DNA from: SHWC01 sp050173345
Lineage (GTDB): Bacteria > Pseudomonadota > Alphaproteobacteria > UBA828
Assembly: GCA_050173345.1 (NCBI GenBank)
Contig: JBFXKW010000003.1
Span: forward strand, 124,001 to 188,000
Length of the DNA: 64,000 bases
Reading direction: 5' to 3'
In this document: positions 43,967 to 52,010 of the stretch, piece by piece
How the letters are laid out: each line of letters starts with the position of its first letter
Position numbering within the stretch: the stretch's first letter is position 1
Position numbers and translations under genes: made by a program
The notes under the pieces: model-generated
Told to the model about the DNA's origin: nothing
Seen by the model: the letters and a program-made list of their open reading frames with translations, nothing else
The model's database searches: none

Positions 43967-44256
43967 TCCAGGCTTCCGAATCGCGCCAGCCATGCTTCCG
44001 CCTCCGCTTTCATCACGATCGCCAGGACCTCCACGGTCCCGTCCGAAACGTCGTAGAACACCCTCGCCTCGCCGACCCGAAGCCTGAACCGCGGCTTGCT
44101 GACGCCGCGCAGCCGCTTGATGCGGCTGCGGCTCGTCTTCCTGGGCTCGTACCGCAAGTGGGTCTCAAGAGCGGCCCGCACCTCGGATCGGACATGGGCT
44201 TCGAGCCGCTTCAGGTCGGCCACGGCCTCCGGCGCCAAGACGATCTCGAACCGCAT
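43963..44256 (-). CDS. RelE/ParE-family toxin
   Basis: 97 residues of the RelE/ParE superfamily: IVLAPEAVADLKRLEAHVR helix pair, then KRLRGVSKPRFRLRVGEARVFYDVSDGTVEVLAIVMK with the conserved Leu, Arg and Tyr around YDV. RelE members cut mRNA on the ribosome, while ParE members poison gyrase; the sequence does not settle which. It is first in its operon, overlapping the Phd-type antitoxin by four bases. Its promoter nearly abuts the start codon. Confidence 0.85.
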   Translation of the reverse strand: MRFEIVLAPEAVADLKRLEAHVRSEVRAALETHLRYEPRKTSRSRIKRLRGVSKPRFRLRVGEARVFYDVSDGTVEVLAIVMKAEAEAWLARFGSLE

Positions 44257-44257
44257 T

Positions 44258-44293
44258 CTGGCTAGATTATAGCCAGATTAACCCCGCCGTCAA
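44258..44293 (-). promoter_or_regulatory. Toxin-antitoxin promoter with palindrome over a perfect -10
   Basis: On the minus strand TTGACG (44288-44293) and a perfect TATAAT (44266-44271) are spaced by 16 bases. A 19-base perfect inverted repeat, CTGGCTA-N5-TAGCCAG (44258-44276), encloses the -10. The predicted transcription start, about seven bases past the -10, falls only two to four bases before the toxin ATG at 44256. Confidence 0.72.
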
Positions 44294-44502
44294 ACCGGCC
44301 CGGCAATCGGCGGGCAGGAGAACCACGCCGGAGCCGGGAACCAACGATCGGCTATCAAATGATTCCTGGCCGCGGCAAAAGCAATCCGGCCATGCTTGAT
44401 GCGCCGTTAACCGTGCCGGTGCCCTCGGCTTTCACCGAATCTTAGGCGCCGCCGGCTCTAATCGGGCGATCGGATCGCTGGTCGGTCCGCCAGGAACGCC
44501 CG

Positions 44503-45423
44503 ATGAGGAAACCCATCGACAAGCGCAGGGCCTTGAGCCGCGCGGCGCGCATCGCCGCCGTGCTTGCCTGCGCGCTCGGCGCCTTCTACCTCGCCGGCTG
44601 CGGCCCGGCGCAGAAGCTCAACGCCGAGTTGAAGCGCGAGCTCAACGCCGCGACCGACCGGCTGCTCGCCGGCGACGACCTGACCACCGACCAGCGCTTG
44701 GTCGCCCGCGCCCAGGTCGAGATGCGCGGCGGCAACTATTACGACGCCGAGAGCCTTCTCGACTCCGCCATCCAGATCAACCCCGCCAACAACGCGGCGC
44801 GGCTCGACCTCGCCGCGGTCTACGAGGCGACCCACCGCCAGGAGCGCGCCGCGCTGCTCTATCGCGAGCTGATGCAGCCGGTGCCGGTTGCCCCCACCAC
44901 GCTCGGCGGTGACGGCGGCCTGAGCGGGGCGGACGCGGCCGAGATCGCGCGCGCCCGCTTCGCCGCGCTCGAAGCCCGCCGCAAAGGGCCGATCGTGCGC
45001 GAGCCGCGATTGCAGGCTGCCGACACCGAGATCGCCCCGCCCGCGCAACACGCCGCCGCGCCGCCGCCGGTTCCCAAAGGGCCCACGGCGCCGCGCCTCG
45101 CCGATGCGGCGCCACAAGAAAAGCCCGCCGCGACGGCCGCTGCCGCCAAGCAGGACGACAAGGCCAAGCCGGCGAAGCCGGTGCACGTCACGCTCTCCAC
45201 CCATCCGAGCGAAACGGCGGCGCGCGAGGGCTGGCAGACGCTCGCCAAGAAGCACGGCGCCGTGCTTGCCGGCCACGCGCCGCTCGTCCTGCCGATCGAG
45301 CGGCAGGGCGGCGTGGGCGTCGCGTATAGACTCGCCACCGGCCCGTTCGCGAGCGCGCGCGAGGCCGCTGCGTTCTGCGACAAGCTGCTCGCCCGCCACG
45401 CCTATTGCGCGATCTCGGGCTGA
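44503..45423 (+). CDS. TPR lipoprotein with C-terminal SPOR-like domain
   Basis: 306 residues. The signal ends in a lipobox (FYLAGC, Cys near residue 31), so it is a lipoprotein. Residues ~60-130 form two TPR-like repeats (LVARAQVEMRGGNYYDAESLL, LDLAAVYEATHRQERAALLY). A Pro/Ala-rich linker (150-225) leads to a C-terminal SPOR-like fold (VHVTLSTHPSETAAREGWQ to ACDKLLARHAYC-type end), which in other proteins binds denuded peptidoglycan at the septum. The 246-base gap upstream shows only the TA promoter and no other gene. The ATG at 44503 starts the signal. Confidence 0.8.
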   Translation: MRKPIDKRRALSRAARIAAVLACALGAFYLAGCGPAQKLNAELKRELNAATDRLLAGDDLTTDQRLVARAQVEMRGGNYYDAESLLDSAIQINPANNAARLDLAAVYEATHRQERAALLYRELMQPVPVAPTTLGGDGGLSGADAAEIARARFAALEARRKGPIVREPRLQAADTEIAPPAQHAAAPPPVPKGPTAPRLADAAPQEKPAATAAAAKQDDKAKPAKPVHVTLSTHPSETAAREGWQTLAKKHGAVLAGHAPLVLPIERQGGVGVAYRLATGPFASAREAAAFCDKLLARHAYCAISG

Positions 45424-45445
45424 GCGCGATTTCGGATTCTGCTTA

Positions 45446-45562
45446 GTCACCCCCACCCCAACCCTCTCCCATCAAAGGGGAGGGGGTAAGAGGAGCCCCC
45501 ACGCGGCGTTCCGGTTTCTTATTCCCTCCCCCTTGTGGGGGAGGGTTAGGGAGAGGGGTCTA
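45446..45562. repeat. Family B G/C-run repeats
   Basis: Two hairpins: CCCTCTCCCATCAAAGGGGAGGG at 45462-45485 and CCCTCCCCCTTGTGGGGGAGGG at 45524-45545, both in the spacer between the SPOR lipoprotein and threonine aldolase genes. The string CTTAGTCACCCCCACCCCAACCCT just before is shared with the copy at 50480-50501. Confidence 0.75.
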
Positions 45563-45600
45563 ATGCGACGATCCGGGTTTCGACTCTAACTCTCGCTCGC

Positions 45601-46662
45601 TCAAGCGCGGCGGCGCTTGCCGGCGGCGAGAGCCTGCGCCGTCTCGATCAGCAGATCGACCTCGGCCTCGGCCATGTCGTGGCGGGTGACGAGGCGGATG
45701 GTCGGCGTGTCGGCCCAGGGCTCGGGCCAGCCGAAGAACTGCGCGCCCGCCACCTTCAAGCCGTCGATCACCGGGCGCGGCAGGTTGACGAACACCTCGT
45801 TGGCCTCGACCGGCGCGGCGAGGCTCGCGCCGGGCAGCGCTGCGAGGCCGTCGCCGAGCCGCTTGGCAAGCGCGTTGGCGTGGCCCGCGAGCCTGAGCCA
45901 CAGGCCGTCCGCGACATAGCTTTCGAGCTGCGCCGAGAAGAAGCGCAGCTTGGAGGCGAGCTGGCCGGCGCGCTTGTGGCGGAACGCCAGATCGTCGGCG
46001 AGCTCGGTGCGGAACAGCACGATCGCCTCGACCGCGAGCGCGCCGTTCTTGGTCGCGCCGAAGGAGAGCGCGTCCACCCCGGCGCGCCAAGTGATGTCGG
46101 CCGGCGCGCAGCCGAGCGAAGCGACCGCGTTGGCGAAGCGCGCGCCGTCCATGTGCACGGCGAGCCCGGCCTTGCGCGCGATGGCAGCGAGTGCCGCGAC
46201 CTCGGCGGGTGAATAGACGCGGCCCCACTCGGTCGATTGGGTGAGCGTGACGCAGGCCGGTTGCGCGCAATGCACGAAGCCCTTGCCTGAGACCGCGAGC
46301 GCGGCCTCGAAGCGCGCGGGGTCGAGCTTGCCGCCCTCGCCGCCGACGCCGACCACCCGCGCGCCGCCCGAGAAGAACTCGGGCGCGCCGCATTCCTCGT
46401 TGTTCGCGTGTGCGCCTTCGTGCGCGTAGATCGCGCCGTAGGACGGCGTCAGCACCGAGAGCGCGAGCGAATTCGCGATCGTGCCCGTGCTGACCGGGAA
46501 GACGCGCACCGCCTTCTCGAACAGTGCGGTGAACAGCGCATCGAGCCGGCCGGTGATCTCGTCGCCGCCATAGCTGCCGGCGGTGCCGCGGTTCGCCGCC
46601 TCGATCGCCGCCATGATCTCGGGCGCCACGCTCGCCACATTGTCGCTTCGGAAATCCATCAT
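45601..46662 (-). CDS. ltaE: Low-specificity L-threonine aldolase
   Basis: 353-residue PLP enzyme splitting L-threonine or L-allo-threonine to glycine and acetaldehyde. It begins MMDFRSDNVASVAPEIM, a family hallmark. The cofactor-binding His is in HEGAHANNEE, Asp in HMDGARFANA, and the Schiff-base Lys in SFGATKNGAL. The length matches the family. Its start overlaps the JAMM-peptidase stop by four bases, so both lie on one transcript. Confidence 0.92.
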   Translation of the reverse strand: MMDFRSDNVASVAPEIMAAIEAANRGTAGSYGGDEITGRLDALFTALFEKAVRVFPVSTGTIANSLALSVLTPSYGAIYAHEGAHANNEECGAPEFFSGGARVVGVGGEGGKLDPARFEAALAVSGKGFVHCAQPACVTLTQSTEWGRVYSPAEVAALAAIARKAGLAVHMDGARFANAVASLGCAPADITWRAGVDALSFGATKNGALAVEAIVLFRTELADDLAFRHKRAGQLASKLRFFSAQLESYVADGLWLRLAGHANALAKRLGDGLAALPGASLAAPVEANEVFVNLPRPVIDGLKVAGAQFFGWPEPWADTPTIRLVTRHDMAEAEVDLLIETAQALAAGKRRRA

Positions 46663-47159
46663 GCCCCTCGATGCTGCTTCCGCTTCGGCGCACTGTCATT
46701 GATGCGCAGTTCAAGCCGGTTGCCGGCCCGCGCCTCGCCGTCGAGCTGGAACGCGGCGCAGGTGCTTGCCTCGCCCTGCTCGACGCCGACGATGAGCCAA
46801 GCGAAGTCGGGTTCGTAGGCCTGCGCGACGTCGCGCGGCGAGGGCCGTGCCGGATGGTCCGGGTGCGAGTGATAATGGCCGATGATCGCCTCGCGCGTGC
46901 CGCGCAGCTCGCGCTCCAGTCCGAAGCGGAGCGCGGGATCGACCTCGAAGCTGTCGCGCCGGTTGCCGCGCGCCAGGTTCCGGCTCTCGACCGCGCGCGT
47001 CACGGCGAGCACGCCCATGCGCTTGCGCTCGCCGACCAGCAGCCCGCACGCCTCGTCAGGGTAGGCCGCCTCGGCATGGCGCACGATCGCGGCCAGTTGG
47101 TGCGGGGTCAGCACGAGCGCCCGTGCGGCCTTAAGGCGCGCCGTTCTCGAGCGCGACAT
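46659..47159 (-). CDS. M67 (JAMM/MPN+) family metallopeptidase
   Basis: 166-residue JAMM-type zinc isopeptidase. The catalytic set is complete: Glu36 in EACGLLVG and HSHPDHPARPSPRD with His97, His99, Ser107 and Asp110. Bacterial members remove C-terminal tails from ubiquitin-like sulfur carriers such as ThiS/CysO-like proteins, yet no such partner is nearby. The ATG at 47159 overlaps the DUF6476 gene by 29 bases; a GTG at 47114 would avoid overlap. It is coupled to ltaE downstream. Confidence 0.88.
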   Translation of the reverse strand: MSRSRTARLKAARALVLTPHQLAAIVRHAEAAYPDEACGLLVGERKRMGVLAVTRAVESRNLARGNRRDSFEVDPALRFGLERELRGTREAIIGHYHSHPDHPARPSPRDVAQAYEPDFAWLIVGVEQGEASTCAAFQLDGEARAGNRLELRINDSAPKRKQHRGA

Positions 47160-47493
47160 GGCCGATCACGCTGCCCTTGCGCAGGTCGATGATGACGATG
47201 CGCTCGCCCTCCGCCGGCACGCGGATGCTGAGCACGAGGCGGTCGTCGGTCGTGGTCATCCGGGTGACGCGGCTGCCGCGCGGCAGGCCGAGGCTCGCCG
47301 GCGAGGGCGCGCTCGCGGCCGCGCCGGCCGGCGCATCGCTTGCCGCGGCGAGCGCCGGGGCGTCCTCGGCCGCCTGCTTCTGCGAGCGCTGATAGAGCAT
47401 GTAGCCGAGCCCGATCAGGCCGAGCACGATCAGCACGCCCATGACGACGACCGCGACTTTGAGATAAGGAACCCAGGCGGGTTGCTCGTTCAT
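47131..47493 (-). CDS. Small membrane protein (DUF6476-like)
   Basis: 120 residues with one N-terminal membrane span (VAVVVMGVLIVLGLIGLGYMLYQ, about residues 11-33), an Ala/Pro/Asp-rich linker and a C-terminal strand domain (RLVLSIRVPAEGERIVIIDL). The layout fits the alphaproteobacterial DUF6476 family, of unknown role. The start at 47493 lies 17 bases from the divergent rluD start, so their promoters overlap. It is the first gene of a unit with the JAMM peptidase and ltaE. Confidence 0.72.
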   Translation of the reverse strand: MNEQPAWVPYLKVAVVVMGVLIVLGLIGLGYMLYQRSQKQAAEDAPALAAASDAPAGAAASAPSPASLGLPRGSRVTRMTTTDDRLVLSIRVPAEGERIVIIDLRKGSVIGHVALENGAP

Positions 47494-47510
47494 GGGGCCG
47501 GGGGCCGGTC

Positions 47511-48605
47511 GTGACGGATGGCGATGCACGGGACTACCGATTGAGCGTCGAGGCGCGGGCCGGTCCGGCGCGGCTCGACCGCTTCCTCGCGGCCGCCCTG
47601 CCCGAGATTTCGCGCAGCCGGCTCAAGCAGTTGATCGAAGCCGGCCGGGTCTCGGTCGGCGGCGCGACCATAGCCGAGCCCTCCTACCGGGTCAAACCGG
47701 GGCAGACGGTCGAACTCAGCGTGCCGCCGGCCGTCGAGGAAGGCCGGCCCGAGGCCGAGACCATCGCGCTCAAGGTGGTCTACGAAGACGCCGACCTGAT
47801 CGTGGTCGACAAGCCGCCCGGCATGGCGGTACACCCCGCGCCCGGCACGCCGGCCGGCACCCTCGTCAACGCGCTGATCGCGCATTGCGGCGCGAGCCTC
47901 TCCGGCATCGGCGGCGTGCGCCGGCCCGGCATCGTGCACCGGCTCGACAAGGACACCAGCGGCCTTATCGTCGCCGCCAAGCACGACCGCGCCCATGCCG
48001 GCCTCGCCGCGCAGTTCGCCGCGCGAAGCGCCCCCGTCGGCGACGCGCCGAGCCATGCAGCACGCACGGCGGACCGAACCGGCGCCGACGGCAAAAGACT
48101 CAGCCGAACTTATCTCGCGCTGGTCTGGGGCACGCCCGTGCCGGCCAGGGGCGAGATCGCGGGCAACATCGGCCGCAGCCCGAAGGACCGCAAGAAGATG
48201 GCGGTGCTGCGCAGCGGCGGCCGGCCGGCGCTGACCCGCTACCGGGTGATCGAGACCTTCTTCGGCGGCGCGCTCTCGCTCGTCGAATGCACGCTCGCGA
48301 CCGGGCGCACCCACCAGATCCGCGTCCACATGGCGCACCAGGGCCACCCGCTGATCGGCGACCAGACCTACGGCCGCTCGCCTCGGCGAAGCCTCCGGCG
48401 GAGCCCGGGCCGCCGCAAGCCGCCAGACGCCCTGCCGCCCGAGGTGCGCGCGGCGCTGGCGAATTTCAAACGCCAAGCCCTACACGCCCGCAAGCTCGCC
48501 TTCACCCACCCGATCACCGGCGAGCCGATGCAATTCGAGGCGGAGTTGCCGGCGGATATGCAAAGGCTGCTCGGCAGCCTCGCCGATCGTGGCGTCACCG
48601 GCTGA
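47511..48605 (+). CDS. rluD: RluA/RluD-type 23S rRNA pseudouridine synthase
   Basis: 364 residues with an N-terminal S4 RNA-binding domain (RLDRFLAAALPEISRSRLKQ, residues 21-40) and the catalytic domain with Asp146 in HRLDKDTSGLIV, the RluA/D family nucleophile, then LATGRTHQIRVHMAH. Two extra loops are present: about 20 residues at 172-192 and a basic one near 285-310. The GTG start at 47511 gives the standard length. RluD is inferred from S4-domain architecture; other RluA-type enzymes are possible. Confidence 0.88.
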   Translation: MTDGDARDYRLSVEARAGPARLDRFLAAALPEISRSRLKQLIEAGRVSVGGATIAEPSYRVKPGQTVELSVPPAVEEGRPEAETIALKVVYEDADLIVVDKPPGMAVHPAPGTPAGTLVNALIAHCGASLSGIGGVRRPGIVHRLDKDTSGLIVAAKHDRAHAGLAAQFAARSAPVGDAPSHAARTADRTGADGKRLSRTYLALVWGTPVPARGEIAGNIGRSPKDRKKMAVLRSGGRPALTRYRVIETFFGGALSLVECTLATGRTHQIRVHMAHQGHPLIGDQTYGRSPRRSLRRSPGRRKPPDALPPEVRAALANFKRQALHARKLAFTHPITGEPMQFEAELPADMQRLLGSLADRGVTG

Positions 48606-48614
48606 GCGGCGGCC

Positions 48615-49622
48615 TCACGCCCGCGGCCCGCTCAGGATGCGCGAGAGTTCGTCCTGCTCGTAGCGCGGCAGGGCGGTGCCGTCCTTGGTGGCGACGCCCG
48701 CGCCGGGTTCGGCGGTGGCGATCAGGGCGGTCGGGTGGCCGTCGGCTTCGAGCGCGCGGCGCGCCTCGGCCACGCGCCCGGGCGGGAAGGCCGCGAGGAA
48801 GGCGCCGGAGCCGAGCACGCCCCAGGGGTCGGCGCCGAGCGCGTCGCAGATCGCCTTGCCGGGCTCGAACCAGAGCGCGGCCCCGGTATCGACGCGCAAG
48901 CCGAGCCCGGACGCCTCCGCCATTTCGTAGAGGCCGGCGGAGAGCCCGCCCTCGGTCAAATCGTGCATGGCAGTGGCGCCGAGTGCCGCGGCCTTGAGCG
49001 CCGGCGCGACCACCGAGATGCCGGGTTCCCTCATGCCGTCCCGCGCCCTCGCCAATAGTGCGGCCGGCACGGCGTTCAGCCGGTCGGCCGCCTCGTTGGC
49101 GAGCACCGCCGCGCCCTCGACCGGCGCGAGCCCGATCTGCAGCACCGCATCGCCGGGCCGCACGCCGCCGGTGCGGATATAGCGGCCATGTTCCTCGTAG
49201 CCGAGCATCTGTCCGACCACCACCGGCTGGCTGACCACCGGCGTGATCTCGGTATGGCCGCCGACCAACACGATGCCGCCCTCGTCGAGCGCCTGCTGCA
49301 TGCCCTCGAACAGCGCGCGCACGTCCGCCTCCGTGGTCTCGACCGGCAGCAGCACCACGGCGAGGAACCATTGCGGGCGCACGCCCATCACCGCGACATC
49401 GTTGGCGTTGATGGTGACGGCATGGCCGCCGATCTCGCGCCCCGTGAGCGTGATCGGGTCGGCGGCGGCGACCAGCGCGCCGCCCTTGAGGCCGATCACC
49501 GCGGCGTCCTCGCCGACCGAGGGCGGCACCAGGAGCTCGGGCGCCTTCTCGTGATGGGCGGCGAGCAGATGGCGCAGCAGCGCGACCGGGAGCTTGCCGG
49601 CTGGCAGGCGTGGCTGGGTCAT
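48615..49622 (-). CDS. AIR synthase-related protein (PurM/HypE-like fold)
   Basis: 335 residues of the PurM/HypE/ThiL superfamily of ATP-dependent enzymes. Marks are VGEDAAVIGLKGG near the start, VTINANDVAVMGVRPQWFLAVVLLP, VGGHTEITPVVSQP, TAMHDLTEGGLSAGL and WGVLGSGAFLAAFP. It is not PurM, PurL or ThiL themselves; HypE-like members without hydrogenase genes are known but not characterised, and no hydrogenase genes are here. The ATG at 49622 begins the conserved part; a longer start exists. It is convergent with rluD. Confidence 0.8.
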   Translation of the reverse strand: MTQPRLPAGKLPVALLRHLLAAHHEKAPELLVPPSVGEDAAVIGLKGGALVAAADPITLTGREIGGHAVTINANDVAVMGVRPQWFLAVVLLPVETTEADVRALFEGMQQALDEGGIVLVGGHTEITPVVSQPVVVGQMLGYEEHGRYIRTGGVRPGDAVLQIGLAPVEGAAVLANEAADRLNAVPAALLARARDGMREPGISVVAPALKAAALGATAMHDLTEGGLSAGLYEMAEASGLGLRVDTGAALWFEPGKAICDALGADPWGVLGSGAFLAAFPPGRVAEARRALEADGHPTALIATAEPGAGVATKDGTALPRYEQDELSRILSGPRA

Positions 49623-49763
49623 GACGGGCGCGTACCTTCTTCCGGGAGGCTTCAAAGGGCCGAGGCGCCGCGCGCGGGGCGGCCAAGGCGGGGGATGGGA
49701 ACCGACGCCGCCATGTTATCGTCTTTCCGCCCCGCTTGACGAGGAGGCGCGAGGCTCCCGGCC

Positions 49764-50435
49764 GTGGCCCTGGACTTCATCTTCATGCTGACGCGGCACG
49801 ACGAGACGGTGGCGAATGCGCGCGTGCTGCTGCCCGAGGCGCTTGCCGCCGGCGTCGCGCATATCGGCTTCAAGGACGTCGGCGCGCCGTTCGAGACGCT
49901 GCGCGCGCTCGCCGCGGAGATCCGCGCCGCGCGCCGGACGCTCTATCTCGAGGTCGTCAGCCTCGACCGCGCGAGCGAAATCGCCTCGGCGAAGGCCGCG
50001 GTTGCGCTCGGCGTCGATTGGCTGCTCGGCGGCACGCGGCCGGAAGACGTGCTGCCGGTGATCGCGGGCCGCGGCATCCGCTATGCGCCCTTCCCCGGCC
50101 GGGTCGAGGGCCATCCGAGCCGGCTCGCCGGCACGCCCGACGAGATCGTCGAGAGCGTGAAGGCGCTCGCCGCGACGGAGGGCATCGACGGGCTCGACCT
50201 GCTCGCCTACCGGCACCCGCAGGGCAGCGAGATCGTGCGCTCGGTCTGCGCTGCCGTCGACGTGCCGGTCATCGTCGCCGGCTCGATCGACAACGCGACG
50301 CGGATCCGTGAGATCGCCGCGTCCGGCGCCGCCGCCTTCACGGTCGGCACCGCCGCGCTCGACGGCAAGTTCGCTAGTGGCGGCCTGAACGCGCAGCTCG
50401 AAGCGATCCTCGACGCCGCGCGAGAAGCGGCATGA
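49764..50435 (+). CDS. TIM-barrel protein, phosphate-binding type, function unknown
   Basis: 223 residues with alternating strands and helices of a TIM barrel: FMLTRHDETV, HIGFKDVGAPFE, YLEVVSLDRA, WLLGGTRPED, YAPFPGRVEGHPSRL, DLLAYRHPQG, VIVAGSIDNATRI and a final AFTVGTAAL. The last two segments resemble the phosphate-binding end of HisA/TrpF-like barrels. I do not know its reaction. The start is GTG at 49764. It is divergent from the AIR-synthase relative, sharing a 141-base promoter gap. Confidence 0.65.
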   Translation: MALDFIFMLTRHDETVANARVLLPEALAAGVAHIGFKDVGAPFETLRALAAEIRAARRTLYLEVVSLDRASEIASAKAAVALGVDWLLGGTRPEDVLPVIAGRGIRYAPFPGRVEGHPSRLAGTPDEIVESVKALAATEGIDGLDLLAYRHPQGSEIVRSVCAAVDVPVIVAGSIDNATRIREIAASGAAAFTVGTAALDGKFASGGLNAQLEAILDAAREAA

Positions 50436-50479
50436 CAACAGCCGTCGCAGGCAAGCGAGGCGTCGTCCGCCGACTCTTC

Positions 50480-50625
50480 TTAGTCACCCCCACCCCAACC
50501 CTCCCCCATCAAGGGGGAGGGAGTAAGAGAAGAGCACCGCATCGCCACACCTCATGTCCCCTCCCCCGTCGAGCGCCGCGCGCTCGCAAAGCGCGACGTG
50601 GGGGAGGGTTAGGGAGGGGGTCTAA
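50480..50625. repeat. Family B G/C-run repeats with internal hairpin
   Basis: Two units: CCCTCCCCCATCAAGGGGGAGGG at 50500-50522 and a long one in which CCCCTCCCCC (50559-50568) pairs with GGGGGAGGG (50599-50607) around an inner hairpin GCGCCGCG...CGCGAC-type stretch. It sits between the TIM-barrel gene and the oxidase gene, which converge here. Confidence 0.7.
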
Positions 50626-50642
50626 CGCAACTGGCTTCGGCG

Positions 50643-51818
50643 CTAAGGGCGGCGGGGCCGAATGTGATCTGGCGAGATGTCGGCGAGGCGCGGGGTGCCG
50701 AGCAGGGTCATTGCGATGTCAAGCTCGCCGCGGAAGATCGCGACGGCGCGCGCGACGCCTGCCTCGCCGCCGGCCGAGAGGCCCCAGAGGAAGGCGCGGC
50801 CGCTGGCGCAGGACCTGGCGCCGAGGGCGAGCGCCTTCAAGAGATCGGTGCCGCGCCGCACGCCGCCGTCGAGGATGATCTCGGCGCGGCCGCAGAGCGC
50901 CGAAGCGATGTCCGGCAGCGCCGAAATCGCAGACGGCGAATGGTCGAGCTGGCGGCCGCCATGGTTGGAGACCATCACCGCCTCGATGCCGAGCCCGACC
51001 GCCTTCTCGGCATCCGCGGGATGCAGGATGCCCTTGATCACGATCGGCCCGCGCCATTGCTCGCGGATGCGCGCGACATCGTCCCAGTCCGCCGAGGGGT
51101 TGAACTGGGTCGCGACGTATTGGGCGATGTTGGTGAAGCCGGCGCCGCCCTTCGCCTCGAAATTGCCGAAGGTCGGCTTCGAGCGCGCGGCATCGAGCAG
51201 CCAGCCCGGCCGCCGCGCGAGGTCGAGCGCGGTGTGCAGCCTCGGCCTGAGCGGCATGGTGAAGCCGTTGCGCACGTCGCGCTCGCGCCGGCCGCTCAGC
51301 GCGAGATCCACGGTCAGGCAGAGCACGCGATAGTTGGCCGCCGCGGCGCGGCGCACCAGGCTCTCCATCCAGTCGCGGTCGCGCAGGAAGTAGAGCTGGA
51401 ACCAGCGGTCGGCATCGGGGGCGGCCTCGGCCACCTGTTCGAGCGAGGCGATGGAATTGGTGGAGAGGCAATAGGGGATGCCGGCGCGCGCCGCGGCCCT
51501 CACGGCGGCACGCTCGCCGTCGCGCCAGTAGAAGCCCGAGAGGCCGGTCGGCGACAGCAGCAAGGGAAGCGTCGCGGGCCGGCCGAGGATCGTCGCCGCC
51601 AGGTCGCGCTTGCCGACATCCACGGCGACGCGCGGCATGAGCAGCCAGTTCTCGAAGTCCTCCCTATTGGCGCGGAGCGTGTGCTCGTCTTCGGCGCCGC
51701 CGTCGATGAAGTCGAACACCGCCTTGGGCAGCCGCCGGCGGGCGAGCCCGCGCAGGTCGGCGATGGTCACGGCGCGCGCCAGCTTGCGCGCCCGTCGCGA
51801 AGCCCCGAAACCCGTCAT
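50643..51818 (-). CDS. FMN-dependent alpha-hydroxy-acid oxidase/dehydrogenase (LldD-like)
   Basis: 391-residue flavoprotein of the L-lactate dehydrogenase/glycolate oxidase/mandelate dehydrogenase family. The N terminus has VFDFIDGGAEDEHTLRAN, the FMN site includes LSPTGLSGFYW, and the active site has VMVSNHGGRQLDHSP with the catalytic His plus the FMN-phosphate Gly-Arg pairs LDGGVRRGTD. ATG 51818 (MTGFGASRRARKL) is the family start; the longer frame is discarded. The substrate cannot be fixed; the internal region around residues 175-230 differs from lactate oxidases. Confidence 0.87.
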   Translation of the reverse strand: MTGFGASRRARKLARAVTIADLRGLARRRLPKAVFDFIDGGAEDEHTLRANREDFENWLLMPRVAVDVGKRDLAATILGRPATLPLLLSPTGLSGFYWRDGERAAVRAAARAGIPYCLSTNSIASLEQVAEAAPDADRWFQLYFLRDRDWMESLVRRAAAANYRVLCLTVDLALSGRRERDVRNGFTMPLRPRLHTALDLARRPGWLLDAARSKPTFGNFEAKGGAGFTNIAQYVATQFNPSADWDDVARIREQWRGPIVIKGILHPADAEKAVGLGIEAVMVSNHGGRQLDHSPSAISALPDIASALCGRAEIILDGGVRRGTDLLKALALGARSCASGRAFLWGLSAGGEAGVARAVAIFRGELDIAMTLLGTPRLADISPDHIRPRRP

Positions 51819-52010
51819 GTGCCGGACCAGCCTCGTCAAGATGTAAGCGGACGACTCCGAACCGCGAGCCGGGCTCCTTGTTAGTGGATCGGCGGCTCCC
51901 GGTCCACTGGAGGGCCGGCAGACGGGCGGGAGCCGGGGTCGCGCTTGTTCGCGTCGGCCGGCTCGTTCATGGTTGCCGGGCTTGCATCGAGTCCCTCCGC
52001 GAGCCGCCGC

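Noticed and set aside
51819..52010. A purine riboswitch before the AzgA-type permease
   Set aside because: The 192-base gap lacks the conserved P1-P2-P3 purine aptamer core and the expected loop-loop sequences.
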